DNA of 64,000 nt, from NCBI GenBank assembly GCA_905616395.1, contig CAJQSQ010000004.1:1-64000 (forward strand), in the 5' to 3' direction. Positions 1 to 8,955 of this stretch are shown here, one piece after another. How positions within the stretch are numbered: position 1 is the first letter of the stretch; each line of letters opens with the position of its first letter. Origin of the DNA: an uncultured Candidatus Pelagibacter sp. (GTDB lineage Bacteria; Pseudomonadota; Alphaproteobacteria; Pelagibacterales; Pelagibacteraceae). A program made the translations under genes and the position numbers. Below the pieces are notes generated by a model. The model saw only the letters and a list, made by a program, of their open reading frames with translations. It was not told the DNA's origin and did not search any database.

Positions 1-36
1 AGTATTTCTTTGGCAGAAGAGTTAGCTAGTTTATGA
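1..36 (+). CDS. 3' end of an unidentified gene (partial)
   Basis: The first frame reads SISLAEELASL and then a TGA stop at 34-36, which looks like a genuine C-terminal tail. The other two forward frames also close within 30 bases, so the frame choice is uncertain. Too short to identify; the gene body lies upstream of the window. Confidence 0.3.
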   Translation, partial: SISLAEELASL

Positions 37-49
37 AAAAACATTTGTT

Positions 50-499
50 GTGGATATAAATTTAACTATTGATAATTTTCTAAATACTATTTTTGGTGAG
101 GTAGATTTAACTGTTCCTGGAGAAGAAAAAACAATGTTAGGTTTATGCTTTTATCAGTATTTAAAAAACAAAATTTATCCAGCTGAATTTGAAGCAAACA
201 TTAGCAAAGAATCTATAAGAATTAATCCAATAGATAAACCAGAGCTTACTAAGTTTATAGGAAAGGACGATGCTTGGAGCGATGGTTGGCTAACTTGGAA
301 GCATTCTTTAAATGATAAGCAAATACTTCATCTAATTGTTATTTATCGTTTGTCCTACCTGCAACATTGTTATCTTGAAAAATATAATCAAATCCAAGAC
401 ATATCTTTTTCAAAAGATATGAATGAATACTTTAGCATCTCTAAGGAAGAATTGCAGATTGAGTATAACAAGGTTAAAGTTAATGTGGGTGGAAATTAA
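50..499 (+). CDS. hypothetical protein, 149 aa, family not recognised
   Basis: An open frame starting with GTG at 50 encodes an acidic, soluble-looking protein with no signal peptide or membrane segment. It contains the aromatic stretch DDAWSDGWLTWKHSLND near residues 74-90. I do not recognise a family. The codon use resembles neighbouring genes and the length makes a chance ORF unlikely. A second short frame starts inside its end at 489, suggesting translational coupling. It sits next to a broken tRNA-Asn, so it may belong to an accessory segment that extends upstream of the window. The function is unknown. Confidence 0.6.
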   Translation: MDINLTIDNFLNTIFGEVDLTVPGEEKTMLGLCFYQYLKNKIYPAEFEANISKESIRINPIDKPELTKFIGKDDAWSDGWLTWKHSLNDKQILHLIVIYRLSYLQHCYLEKYNQIQDISFSKDMNEYFSISKEELQIEYNKVKVNVGGN

Positions 500-593
500 A
501 GTAAAAAGTTCTAATTTTTTTTATGAAAAAAAATATTATGAAGAAAACTTTAGCGAAGGTATGAAGTTTGATCATGAAGATGTTGTTAAATAA
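489..593 (+). CDS. possible small ORF, 34 aa, overlapping the 149-aa gene
   Basis: A GTG at 489 opens a 34-codon frame ending in TAA at 591-593. The predicted peptide is charged and ends GMKFDHEDVVK. It overlaps the end of the preceding gene by 11 bases, a typical coupled arrangement here. The amino-acid mix (K, E, Y, F, D) is like real proteins of this genome, but the frame is short and could be a remnant of a longer gene. No function can be assigned. Confidence 0.3.
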   Translation: MEIKVKSSNFFYEKKYYEENFSEGMKFDHEDVVK

Positions 594-614
594 AGAGCTA
601 AATATGACTCACTC

Positions 615-626
615 AGTCAATTGACT
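615..626. repeat. perfect 12-bp palindrome
   Basis: AGTCAATTGACT is its own reverse complement. It lies 22 bases after the stop of the possible small ORF, in about 200 bases (594-786) that carry no supported gene. It could be an operator or a weak terminator stem, but no T-run follows directly. Confidence 0.35.
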
Positions 627-786
627 TTTAGGTGCAGGGTTAATAAATATTTTACTGAAGTATAGATTGTACATTTGGTTGTCATTTAATTTACATAAGT
701 GATGTGACGTAAGAAATAAATGAATATGAAAATTATACCTTAATTATACTTTAAAGGTAAAAGTCAAGTATAGCTAGGTTCTGGTG

Positions 787-837
787 TACGACCTAATGCT
801 TAACAGTCAACTGCTCTACCAACTGAGCTACCGAGGA
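787..837 (-). pseudogene. tRNA-Asn 5' half, 3' half lost or diverged
   Basis: Read on the minus strand, the sequence starts TTCCTCGGTAGCTCAGTTGG and continues with a normal D arm and the 5' anticodon stem and loop (TTGAC, then TGTTAA with anticodon GTT). After the anticodon loop the match collapses: CATTA cannot pair with TTGAC, no canonical TTCGA T-loop is present, and there is no CGAGGA acceptor 3' strand. It is therefore a truncated or decayed tRNA-Asn. It lies about 50 bases downstream of the intact tRNA-Cys on the same strand. Truncated tRNAs often mark integration or deletion boundaries. Confidence 0.7.
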
Positions 838-887
838 ATATCAAAATCACAATCTACTTTTTTTTTAAAGTAAAACAAGATTTTTTT

Positions 888-961
888 TGGAGGCAACGCC
901 CAGAATCGAACTGGGATACAAGGATTTGCAATCCTCTGCGTAACCATTCCGCCACGTTGCC
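888..961 (-). tRNA. tRNA-Cys (anticodon GCA)
   Basis: The minus strand shows GGCAACG/CGTTGCC acceptor pairing, the D arm GCGGAATGGTTACGC, the anticodon loop TTGCAAA with GCA, a T arm with TTCGATT, discriminator T and an encoded CCA. It is 74 nt long. It reads toward the broken tRNA-Asn, so the two were probably one transcription unit. Confidence 0.95.
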
Positions 962-1020
962 CTCACATTTCATAATAAATCAAATAGTGAAGCTTTTATA
1001 TATAAAATATTAATAATTAG

Positions 1021-1040
1021 TCTACCAAATAAGCTACCAA
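1021..1040 (-). pseudogene. faint tRNA 5' remnant (D-arm like)
   Basis: On the plus strand, TCTACCAAATAAGCTACCAA matches the D-arm portion of the tRNA-Asn fragment at about 812-832 (TCTACCAACTGAGCTACCGA) at 16 of 20 positions. No other tRNA parts are visible around it. It may be an old duplicated tRNA fragment or chance. Confidence 0.3.
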
Positions 1041-1090
1041 ATTGATTATTGTTAATTGATATTATTAAATTATAAACTTATGAATACCTT

Positions 1091-3718
1091 ATGAGTAATG
1101 ATAAATACATACATTCTAATGTTGAAGATAAGATTTACTCTTATTGGGAAAAAAATAATTTATTTAAACCTACAACAAATAAAAAGAAATTTTCAGTAGT
1201 TATACCACCACCAAATGTAACAGGCAGTTTACATATGGGTCATGCTCTAAATAATTCAATTCAAGATCTTTTAGTGAGATATCACCGAATGAACAGCTAT
1301 GAAACGTTATGGCAACCAGGAACTGATCATGCGGGAATTGCTACTCAGGCCTTAGTTGAAAAAAAGTTAATTGCAGATGGAATTGATAAAAATGAAATTG
1401 GGAGAGATAAATTTATCGAAAAGGTATGGGAATGGAAAGAGCAATACGGTGACATTATAATCAATCAACTTAAAAAATTAGGCTGTTCGTGTGATTGGTC
1501 AAGAAATGCCTTTACGATGGATGAAAATCTTTCTAAATCTGTAGTAAAAGTTTTTGTTGAACTTCATAAAAAAAAACTAATTTATAAAGATAAGAAATTA
1601 GTTAATTGGGATACGGTTTTAAAAACTGCCATTTCTGACTTAGAGGTCGATCAGAGAGAAGTTAACTCTTTAATGTATTATATAAAATACCCTATTGATA
1701 ATTCTAATGAATTTATTACAATTGCAACCACAAGACCTGAAACAATGCTTGGTGACACAGCCATAGCTGTAAATCCAAAAGATGAACGTTTTAAAAGTTT
1801 TGTAGGTAAAAATGTTACAGTTCCAATCGTTGGTAGAAAAATTAAGATTATAGAAGATGATTATGCTGACCCTGAACAGGGAACGGGTGCATTAAAAATA
1901 ACGCCAGCTCACGATTTTAATGATTATGATGTAGGTCAAAGAAACAATCTTGAAATAATAAATATTTTTACAGAAGCTGGTAAAATAAATCAAAATGCAC
2001 CAAAGGATTATATTGGTCTTGATCGTTTTGAAGCTAGAAAGAAAATATTAAAAGAACTTAAAACAAAAGAATTTTTTGTAAAAGAAGAAAATATTAAAAA
2101 TAAAGTTCCATATGGAGATAGATCAAACTCTGTAATTGAACCTTTTTTAACTGAACAGTGGTTTGTCGATGCAAAAAAATTATCCACCAAAGCTAAAGAA
2201 GTTGTTACTTCAAAAAAAACTAATTTTTTTCCTGATAATTGGTCAAAAACTTATTTTCAGTGGATGAATAATATTGAACCCTGGTGTATTTCAAGACAGT
2301 TATGGTGGGGCCATCAAATACCAGCTTGGTATGGTCCAGATAAAGAAATATTTGTTGCAGTTAATGAAGAGGATGCAAAAATTGCCGCAAACAAACATTA
2401 CAATAAAGATGTAGAATTAGTGCGAGATCCTGACGTATTGGATACATGGTTTTCATCTGGTCTTTGGCCTTTTGCAACATTAGGTTGGCCTGACAATAAA
2501 GAATATGTTGAAAAATTTTACCCAACATCAGTTCTTGTAACGGGTTTTGATATTATATTTTTCTGGGTTGCTAGAATGATTATGTTTGGAATGGAATTTT
2601 TAGATAAGGAGCCTTTTAAAGATATCTATGTACATGCACTTGTTAAGGATGAGAAGGGTCAGAAAATGTCAAAATCAAAAGGAAATGTAATTGATCCTTT
2701 AGATTTAATTAAAAAATATAGTGCTGATGCTTTGAGGTTTACCTTACTTTCAATGGCCTCGCCAGGAACAGATGTAAAACTGTCAGAAGATAGAGTTAAA
2801 GGATATAGAAATTTTTTAAATAAATTATGGAATGCTAATAATTTTCTAATAACGAATAATTGTGATTTTAGTAAGATTGATAAAACTCCAAAACTAACAA
2901 TTAATATTAATAAATGGATTTATTCAGAATTACTATTGGCTAAAGATAAAATTGAAAAAAATTTAAAAGAATATCGGTTTGATGAGGCTGCTAAAAATGC
3001 ATACCAATTTTCTTGGCATTCATATTGTGATTTATATATAGAATTGTCAAAAACAATACTATTTTCAGAAGATGAAAAAGCCAAAGATGAAGTAAGAGAG
3101 GTATCAGCCTATATATTTAAACAAATACTAATACTATTACATCCATTTATACCATTTGTTACTGAAGAAATTTGGTTAAAAAACAAGTTTGATAACTCTG
3201 GAAAAAATTTTTTAATGTTAGCAAATTGGCCATCTGGAAATTTTGCAAAAGATTCTAGTACAGATCAAGTTGTGAAAATTATCAGTATTATTTCTGAATT
3301 AAGATCTTTTAAAAATGAATTAAGCGTAAGTCCTGGATCTTTTATTGATATTTCAATTCAAGGTATTGATAAAAATGCTAAAGTTTTTTTTACTGAAAAT
3401 GAAATTATTTTAAAAAGATTAGGACGAATTAATAATTTATTTGACAAAGATCTAGACAAACCTGCCCCCACATTAATGGTATCTGGTGATTTGTTTAAAG
3501 TATATTTTGCTGAAGATGTTGATTTAAAATTGATTAAAGATAATTTGATAAATAAGCAAAAAAAATATCAACAAGAAATGGATAAAATATCAAAAAGATT
3601 AGCCAATAAAGGCTTTGTTGATAGAGCACCAAAAGATATTGTTGACCAAGAAAAAAATAATTATAATAATTTAGAAAATGATATTAAAAAGATATCGGTA
3701 ACAATAGAAAGTTTATAA
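1091..3718 (+). CDS. valS: valyl-tRNA synthetase
   Basis: Charges tRNA-Val with valine in the cytoplasm. At 875 aa it has the usual bacterial length. The class I HIGH signature appears as HMGH at residues 48-51 after PPPNVTGSL, the editing domain follows ([17 protein letters not shown]), and KMSKS is at 525-529. The C-terminus carries the anticodon-binding domain and a lysine-rich coiled-coil arm typical of ValRS. The stop overlaps the ilvD start by one base (TAATG), so valS, ilvD and manC look like one operon. Confidence 0.97.
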   Translation: MSNDKYIHSNVEDKIYSYWEKNNLFKPTTNKKKFSVVIPPPNVTGSLHMGHALNNSIQDLLVRYHRMNSYETLWQPGTDHAGIATQALVEKKLIADGIDKNEIGRDKFIEKVWEWKEQYGDIIINQLKKLGCSCDWSRNAFTMDENLSKSVVKVFVELHKKKLIYKDKKLVNWDTVLKTAISDLEVDQREVNSLMYYIKYPIDNSNEFITIATTRPETMLGDTAIAVNPKDERFKSFVGKNVTVPIVGRKIKIIEDDYADPEQGTGALKITPAHDFNDYDVGQRNNLEIINIFTEAGKINQNAPKDYIGLDRFEARKKILKELKTKEFFVKEENIKNKVPYGDRSNSVIEPFLTEQWFVDAKKLSTKAKEVVTSKKTNFFPDNWSKTYFQWMNNIEPWCISRQLWWGHQIPAWYGPDKEIFVAVNEEDAKIAANKHYNKDVELVRDPDVLDTWFSSGLWPFATLGWPDNKEYVEKFYPTSVLVTGFDIIFFWVARMIMFGMEFLDKEPFKDIYVHALVKDEKGQKMSKSKGNVIDPLDLIKKYSADALRFTLLSMASPGTDVKLSEDRVKGYRNFLNKLWNANNFLITNNCDFSKIDKTPKLTININKWIYSELLLAKDKIEKNLKEYRFDEAAKNAYQFSWHSYCDLYIELSKTILFSEDEKAKDEVREVSAYIFKQILILLHPFIPFVTEEIWLKNKFDNSGKNFLMLANWPSGNFAKDSSTDQVVKIISIISELRSFKNELSVSPGSFIDISIQGIDKNAKVFFTENEIILKRLGRINNLFDKDLDKPAPTLMVSGDLFKVYFAEDVDLKLIKDNLINKQKKYQQEMDKISKRLANKGFVDRAPKDIVDQEKNNYNNLENDIKKISVTIESL

Positions 3719-5436
3719 TGGGTAAATTCAATAAAAAAAAACTACCAAGCAGACATACTTCACTTGGAGCAGATAGAGCTCCACACAGATCATTTTATTA
3801 TGCCATGGGAGAAACTGAAAAAGATGTAGCGAAACCTTTTGTTGGAGTTGTTTCAACGTGGAATGAGGCTGCGCCTTGTAATATCGCTTTAATGAGACAG
3901 GCTCAATCTGTTAAAAAAGGTGTTAGAGCTTCAGGTGGCACACCAAGAGAATTTTGCACAATAACTGTTACAGATGGTATTGCGATGGGTCATGAGGGAA
4001 TGAAATCTTCTTTGGTATCTCGTGAAATTATTGCTGACTCAACAGAACTTACTGTTCGTGGTCACTGTTATGATGCATTGGTTGGTATTGCTGGTTGTGA
4101 TAAATCTTTACCAGCTTTGATGATGGCAATGGTTAGATTAAATGTTCCAAGTGTATTTATCTATGGTGGTTCAATTTTACCTGGTCAGTATAAAGGTAAA
4201 GATGTAACTGTTGTTGATGTTTTTGAAGCTGTTGGAAAACATTCGGCAGGTAAAATGTCTGCAAAAGAATTAAGAAAATTAGAACTTGTTGCTTGTCCAA
4301 GTGCAGGTGCTTGTGGTGGACAGTTCACTGCAAATACTATGGCCTGTGTCTCTGAAGCTATTGGTTTAGCATTACCTTATTCTGCTGGAACTCCTGCTCC
4401 ATACGAAGAAAGAGATAAGTATGCATTATTAAGTGGAAAAAATGTAATGAACTTATTACAAAAAAATATCAGGCCTAGAGATATTGTTACAAAAAAATCT
4501 TTAGAAAATGCTGCAACAATTGTAGCTGCTACGGGTGGATCAACGAATGCTGCTCTACATTTACCAGCACTTGCAAATGAAATTGGGATTAAATTTGATT
4601 TAATGGATGTTGCTAAAATATTTAAGAAAACTCCTTACCTTGCTGATTTAAAACCAGGAGGAAAATATGTTGCCAAAGATATGTGGTTAGCTGGTGGAGT
4701 TCCGATGCTATTAAAAACACTTTATGATGGTGGATTTATTCATGGTGATTGCTTAACTGTTACAGGCAAAACTATGAAACAAAATTTAAAGAACATTAAG
4801 TTTAATCCTAAGCAAAAAGTTTTAAGAGCTTATGACAATCCTCTTTCACCAGATGGTGGAGTTGTTGGCCTTAAAGGTAATTTAGCACCAGATGGTGGTA
4901 TTGTTAAAATTGCTGGATTAAAGAAACTTCAATTTACGGGTAAAGCAAGATGCTTTGATAATGAAGAGGCAGCAATGGCTGCAGTACAAAATAAAAAATA
5001 TAAAGAAGGTGATGTAATTATTATTCGTTATGAAGGGCCTGTAGGAGGTCCTGGTATGAGAGAAATGCTTTCAACAACTGGTGCCATTTATGGACAAGGT
5101 ATGGGTGAGAAGGTTGCTCTAATTACTGATGGCAGGTTCTCTGGTGCTACAAGGGGTTTTTGTGTGGGTCATGTTGGACCTGAGGCGGCCTTAGGCGGCC
5201 CTTTAGCTTTATTACGTAATGGAGACATTATTGATATAGATGCTAAAAAAGGAACAATAAACGTTAGATTGACTAAATCACAATTAGCCGCAAGACGTAA
5301 AAAATGGAAACCAAAAAAATCAAGCTTTGGATCTGGAACTATTTGGAAATATGCCCAAACAGTAGGTCCTGCTTATTTAGGTGCACCAACACATCCTGGT
5401 AAAAGAAAAGAAGTAAAAGTTTACGCTGATATTTAA
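3718..5436 (+). CDS. ilvD: dihydroxy-acid dehydratase
   Basis: Dehydrates 2,3-dihydroxy-isovalerate and the isoleucine homologue to 2-keto acids in branched-chain amino-acid synthesis. It has 572 aa, and the iron-sulfur cysteines occur in the expected contexts ([14 protein letters not shown] and [13 protein letters not shown]), along with the C-terminal [19 protein letters not shown] block. It is co-transcribed with valS, a link between valine synthesis and valine charging, and overlaps manC by one base. The lysine-rich N-terminus is slightly longer than the core family. Confidence 0.97.
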   Translation: MGKFNKKKLPSRHTSLGADRAPHRSFYYAMGETEKDVAKPFVGVVSTWNEAAPCNIALMRQAQSVKKGVRASGGTPREFCTITVTDGIAMGHEGMKSSLVSREIIADSTELTVRGHCYDALVGIAGCDKSLPALMMAMVRLNVPSVFIYGGSILPGQYKGKDVTVVDVFEAVGKHSAGKMSAKELRKLELVACPSAGACGGQFTANTMACVSEAIGLALPYSAGTPAPYEERDKYALLSGKNVMNLLQKNIRPRDIVTKKSLENAATIVAATGGSTNAALHLPALANEIGIKFDLMDVAKIFKKTPYLADLKPGGKYVAKDMWLAGGVPMLLKTLYDGGFIHGDCLTVTGKTMKQNLKNIKFNPKQKVLRAYDNPLSPDGGVVGLKGNLAPDGGIVKIAGLKKLQFTGKARCFDNEEAAMAAVQNKKYKEGDVIIIRYEGPVGGPGMREMLSTTGAIYGQGMGEKVALITDGRFSGATRGFCVGHVGPEAALGGPLALLRNGDIIDIDAKKGTINVRLTKSQLAARRKKWKPKKSSFGSGTIWKYAQTVGPAYLGAPTHPGKRKEVKVYADI

Positions 5437-6641
5437 TGAAAATTAGACCTGTTATTTTATGTGGCGGAGCTGGAACAAGACTTTGGTCACAATCTAAAAA
5501 TAATTTAGCAAAACAATTCATTGATTTTGGTGGATGGAGTTTATTAGAAAAAACTTTAGAACGTGTTAAAAGTCCAACTTTTGATTATCCAATTATCAGT
5601 ACAAATGCTAAGTACTTAAAATTAGTAAAAAGTTACTTAAAAAAGTTTAAAGTTAAAAACTATAAAATAGTACTAGAGCCATCTAAAAGAAATACAGCAC
5701 CAGCAATTCTAGCTTCAGCATTAATTAAAGATATTCCAAACGAACAACCCCTGATGTTTTTTGCAGCTGACCATTTGATAGAAAAAGCAAGTATTTTTAA
5801 TAAAGCTATAAATAAAAATAAAGACAATTTAACTGATCAAAATATATTTATTTTTGGTATTAAACCAACAGCTCCTTCTAGTGAATATGGTTATTTTATA
5901 ACAAAAAAAGTTAAAGGAAATATTAATAAAGTAACTAGATTTATTGAAAAACCAACTGAAGCTAAGGCTAAACAAGTGATTAAACAAAAAGGGTATTGGA
6001 ACTCTGGAATGTTTTTTTTAAGAAAAGACTCAATAATAAATAACTTTAAAAAGTACCAACCAACAATATATAAAAACTGTGTTAATGCTGTTTCAAAAGC
6101 GAGACTTAAAGATAACACTTATTATTTAAATAAAACTTCTTTTGAGAGAGCTACTGCTAAATCTTTTGATTATGCAATTTTAGAAAAAACTAAACAAATC
6201 AATGCAATTAAATTAGATATTCCTTGGTCAGATCTTGGTAGCTGGAAAGAGATCTTAAAAATGTACGATAAAAATAAGAATAAATATTATAAGAAAAAAA
6301 ATGTTTATTACCGACCATGGGGTAGGTATGTTAATTTATTTGAAGGTAAAGGTTTTTTAATTAAAGAATTATTTGTAAAACCAAAAGGTGTTTTAAGTTT
6401 ACAAAAACATCACCATAGATCTGAACACTGGCTAGTTACTCAAGGAACACCAAAAATTACACTTAACAAAGATAGTTTTTCTAAAAAACAAAGCGATCAT
6501 ATTTTCATTCCATTAGAAGCAGTTCATAGGATTGAAAACCTTGGTAGCAAACCAGTTAAAATTATTGAAGCTCAAGTTGGATCAATATTAAAAGAAAGTG
6601 ATATTGTAAGGTTTCAAGATGTATATGGCCGTATTAAATAA
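5436..6641 (+). CDS. manC: mannose-1-phosphate guanylyltransferase / mannose-6-phosphate isomerase-type protein
   Basis: Makes GDP-mannose from mannose-1-phosphate and GTP for surface glycans. The N-terminal nucleotidyltransferase domain has the signature GGAGTRLWS at 10-18 and FIEKP further on. From about residue 285 a type II PMI cupin follows, with PWGRY and HHHRSEHW near 325-332. At 401 aa it is shorter than the usual 460-480 aa bifunctional enzyme. The linker is reduced, so isomerase activity is less certain. It is the last gene of the valS-ilvD-manC run, far from the glycan cluster near 50-58 kb. Confidence 0.88.
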   Translation: MKIRPVILCGGAGTRLWSQSKNNLAKQFIDFGGWSLLEKTLERVKSPTFDYPIISTNAKYLKLVKSYLKKFKVKNYKIVLEPSKRNTAPAILASALIKDIPNEQPLMFFAADHLIEKASIFNKAINKNKDNLTDQNIFIFGIKPTAPSSEYGYFITKKVKGNINKVTRFIEKPTEAKAKQVIKQKGYWNSGMFFLRKDSIINNFKKYQPTIYKNCVNAVSKARLKDNTYYLNKTSFERATAKSFDYAILEKTKQINAIKLDIPWSDLGSWKEILKMYDKNKNKYYKKKNVYYRPWGRYVNLFEGKGFLIKELFVKPKGVLSLQKHHHRSEHWLVTQGTPKITLNKDSFSKKQSDHIFIPLEAVHRIENLGSKPVKIIEAQVGSILKESDIVRFQDVYGRIK

Positions 6642-6668
6642 ACCCAATACATTAAAATAACTAATAAT

Positions 6669-7634
6669 TTAGAAAAATCCATTTGGAATAATAATGTAGT
6701 GAATTGCTAATACAATTGCTACAGACACAGTTAATCCCAATGTCATTTTAAGAAAATCTTTACCAATAAGTGGGAAAACATATTTGAATTTGTAATCACT
6801 ATTCATCGATGCAATCGCTAATTCTCTTCCACATAATAGTCCCACAAACACCCAAGTTGTAGACATTGGTAAGTCATTAAGTTCCTTAAAGTAATAAAGA
6901 ACACCAGCATAAATAATATTTATTATTGTTGCAGATCTTGCGTATCTTGTGCCAGTTTTCTCTAAAACAACTTTTTGGATTGCTCCACCATGAATGTAGA
7001 AAATATAAAATAATAAAACTGTAAAATAACCCAGAACAATTAATAATAATGCTACATCCAATTGTCTTGGTAGATATACAGCTATATTAGCTACATCATG
7101 AGATAACCAAGCCCACCATAATAAACCCGAAGTAAACCATACTGAGTTACGCCAAAAACCAATCCATTTATCTTCAACTTCATCTAATTTTTCATTAATA
7201 AATTTTGAGATAATAATCCAGCAAATGTAAGCAGCTATTGCTGCAAGACCATAACCCACAACACTTTTCATAAGCATTTTTTCAAGAATTACAGTTGACG
7301 CAAAAGCAGATAAAACTAAGAAAGTTGTAGAAACGGGTATTCCAAATCTCGTTAATACCAAAAGTATTCCGGGTGCAACAGCATGATACCATTGAATTTC
7401 CTGGTAAGGTATTTGGGTTAATCTTCCATATGAGATATCACCATCATTACTGTACCAGCCCCAAGTAATAGCAAGGATCAGTACAAATGATGCTGCACTT
7501 GCAAGTGTATACCATTTAAACCATTTTTGTTTTGAGGCAATAAAAGTACCCAATGTTTGAATTGAGTCATTTGCTATTACGCTATATCCAGCTAACGCAA
7601 ATCCAACGATTGTATATATTAGTGTCATTTCCAT
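6669..7634 (-). CDS. PiT/PHO4-family inorganic phosphate transporter-like protein
   Basis: A membrane protein of 321 aa with about nine to ten hydrophobic segments. Two half-signatures typical of PiT permeases are visible: GYSVIANDSIQTLGTFIASK at residues 16-35 and LPMSTTWVFVGLLCG near 255-268. These correspond to the paired GANDVANAFGT and PVSTTH repeats of the family. It is short for PiT, and the substrate could be phosphate, sulfate or another anion. No phoU or other transport partner is adjacent. The gene converges on manC and has a 210-base leader. Confidence 0.7.
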   Translation of the reverse strand: MEMTLIYTIVGFALAGYSVIANDSIQTLGTFIASKQKWFKWYTLASAASFVLILAITWGWYSNDGDISYGRLTQIPYQEIQWYHAVAPGILLVLTRFGIPVSTTFLVLSAFASTVILEKMLMKSVVGYGLAAIAAYICWIIISKFINEKLDEVEDKWIGFWRNSVWFTSGLLWWAWLSHDVANIAVYLPRQLDVALLLIVLGYFTVLLFYIFYIHGGAIQKVVLEKTGTRYARSATIINIIYAGVLYYFKELNDLPMSTTWVFVGLLCGRELAIASMNSDYKFKYVFPLIGKDFLKMTLGLTVSVAIVLAIHYIIIPNGFF

Positions 7635-7770
7635 CTTATTTTCCTATTTTATATTTTCTTTATTGTTTTCCATTTCAAACGATTCTTATTCTTGATGATG
7701 ATTTAATATGGGAGGAAATATATATCTACAATTAAATTTGATAAGATTAATTATATGATGCTGATTCATC

Positions 7771-7785
7771 GTTAATTATATTAAC
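7771..7785. promoter_or_regulatory. candidate operator: inverted repeat upstream of the PiT-like gene
   Basis: GTTAAT-TAT-ATTAAC is a perfect 6-bp inverted repeat. Its core TTAATTATAT also occurs at 7747-7756, 25 bases away, giving a tandem arrangement. It lies in the 210-base space before the PiT-like gene (minus strand). It could bind a regulator, but such AT-rich repeats arise easily by chance here. The rest of 7635-7844 shows nothing else I can support. Confidence 0.25.
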
Positions 7786-7844
7786 TGATATATTTGTCTA
7801 GTTCTAAAATACTTTAAATACAACTTGTCGTATTCATATTAAAT

Positions 7845-8066
7845 CTAAAATATAACCTTATAAATTCCCATTAAGAAAAGAGGTATTTGTAAACCAAAAT
7901 TAGTCAATATAGCCTTATCCTTTGATATAAAACCAGCAATTGTCCAACCAACAACACCCAGCCCATGAAAGTAAATATTGATAGGGTAGATGTTTAGATT
8001 GGTTAATAATATTCCTATTAATACTAAAGCTGTACTAATCCATTTAAGGTATTTTTTTATAAACAT
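7845..8066 (-). CDS. small membrane protein, 73 aa, unknown
   Basis: Two to three hydrophobic segments cover nearly the whole protein (about residues 8-25, 34-48 and 55-72), with a basic N-terminus MFIKKYLK. It resembles the short uncharacterised inner-membrane proteins (DUF6552-like) found in alphaproteobacteria, but I am not certain of the family. It is transcribed divergently from zur across a 113-base region that also contains the zur operator, so it could share zinc control. Confidence 0.55.
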   Translation of the reverse strand: MFIKKYLKWISTALVLIGILLTNLNIYPINIYFHGLGVVGWTIAGFISKDKAILTNFGLQIPLFLMGIYKVIF

Positions 8067-8143
8067 AGTCTCCTTTATATGTAAGTTTTGTTATTAATTT
8101 ATTACAATTATAGAGAAACAAAAATCTTTATTACCATAGGGTA

Positions 8144-8171
8144 TTGACATTATAAAGTGTTATGTTATAAC
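8144..8171 (+). promoter_or_regulatory. zur promoter, possibly leaderless
   Basis: TTGACA at 8144-8149 and TATAAC at 8166-8171 are separated by 16 bases. The expected transcription start lies about 7 bases beyond, at roughly 8178-8180, which is the ATG of zur at 8180. The mRNA may therefore have little or no 5' leader. No ribosome-binding site is visible before the ATG. Confidence 0.6.
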
Positions 8172-8177
8172 ATCACA
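8158..8177. promoter_or_regulatory. Zur-box-like palindromic operator
   Basis: TGTTATGTTATAACATCACA pairs at 18 of 20 positions around a perfect core ATGTTATAACAT (8162-8173). It resembles the GTTATAATATAAC-type Zur box known from proteobacteria. It covers the -10 element and ends two bases before the zur start, so bound Zur would block transcription: classic autorepression. Confidence 0.7.
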
Positions 8178-8179
8178 TA

Positions 8180-8542
8180 ATGAATAATAATGACATAGTT
8201 TTTGATATAATTAAAAAATCCAAGAAGCATTTAACTGCTTATGAAATATTAGATAAATTTCAAAAATTTAAGAAGATACAACCGATGGCTGTTTACAGGT
8301 CTTTAAAAAAACTAATAGAAGAAGATAAGATACATAAATCCAATCAAAATAAGACTTATGTATTGTGCAGTCATGAACATGTTAAACATAATCCATCTAT
8401 AGCTATTTGTAGAGATTGTGGAGATACAGAAGAGCTTAATTCAGAATTATTTGAAACAATATTTAAAAAAAACCCAATAAAAAAATATGACTTCAGCAAG
8501 TTTCAACTTGAAGTCTCAACAATATGTAGGAGATGTAACTAA
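8180..8542 (+). CDS. zur: Fur-family transcriptional regulator, probably Zur
   Basis: A metal-dependent repressor of 120 aa. The N-terminal winged helix spans about residues 1-60. The C-terminal metal domain carries CSHEHVKH at 63-70, CRDC at 77-80 and CRRC at 116-119. The paired CxxC motifs are the structural zinc site of Fur/Zur proteins, and the cysteine/histidine group at 63-70 fits the sensing site. Zur is favoured over Fur because of the operator immediately upstream. No znuABC genes are nearby; instead the next gene, overlapping by one base, encodes an unknown membrane protein. Confidence 0.85.
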   Translation: MNNNDIVFDIIKKSKKHLTAYEILDKFQKFKKIQPMAVYRSLKKLIEEDKIHKSNQNKTYVLCSHEHVKHNPSIAICRDCGDTEELNSELFETIFKKNPIKKYDFSKFQLEVSTICRRCN

Positions 8543-8940
8543 TGGAACACGCACACGAATTACCAGAATTTCTTCATTTTTTAGAAGAACTTATAGAAGA
8601 ATACGGAATATTAAGAGGTTTTATCTTTGGCTTCATACATACATTAATTCCATTAATCGGATTTTATTCAGGTTGGAGTATTAACCGTTTTTTAAAATTA
8701 GTTTCTAATGGTGCAATTGCTGGAATTATTGGAATAGTTTTAGCTCATATTATAGCGGATTTTATAGCAGCCATGCTTGATCCCAACTTAAAAAGTGCAG
8801 CTTATGGAATTGTTCTTGGTGGATTCTTGCCTTTATTAGCAGTACCTTTTTTAGAAAAGTATGTAACCAAAAGTCAATATCATAATGTGGTAGGTGATCA
8901 CGAAGATTTAAAAAAGGATTTGAAAAGTAAACATAAATAA
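8542..8940 (+). CDS. unknown membrane protein translationally coupled to zur
   Basis: A 132-aa protein with three predicted membrane segments (about residues 24-44, 57-78 and 87-106) and a charged, lysine-rich tail. Histidines lie at 3, 5 and 12 in the N-terminal MEHAHELPEF region, at 33 and 69 within membrane segments, and at 114, 120 and 131. This distribution would suit metal binding. The start overlaps the zur stop (TAATG). I do not recognise a characterised family. A role in zinc uptake, export or sensing is inferred only from the coupling to zur and the histidines. Confidence 0.75.
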   Translation: MEHAHELPEFLHFLEELIEEYGILRGFIFGFIHTLIPLIGFYSGWSINRFLKLVSNGAIAGIIGIVLAHIIADFIAAMLDPNLKSAAYGIVLGGFLPLLAVPFLEKYVTKSQYHNVVGDHEDLKKDLKSKHK

Positions 8941-8955
8941 TATTTAATAGTTTGT

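Noticed and set aside
3600-3720. Riboswitch or attenuator before ilvD or hom
   Set aside because: ilvD and hom both start within or directly at the end of the preceding gene, leaving no room for a leader RNA.
8487-8684. Open frame overlapping zur and the membrane protein gene
   Set aside because: It is a shadow frame; both overlapped genes have clear protein features and a coupled junction.
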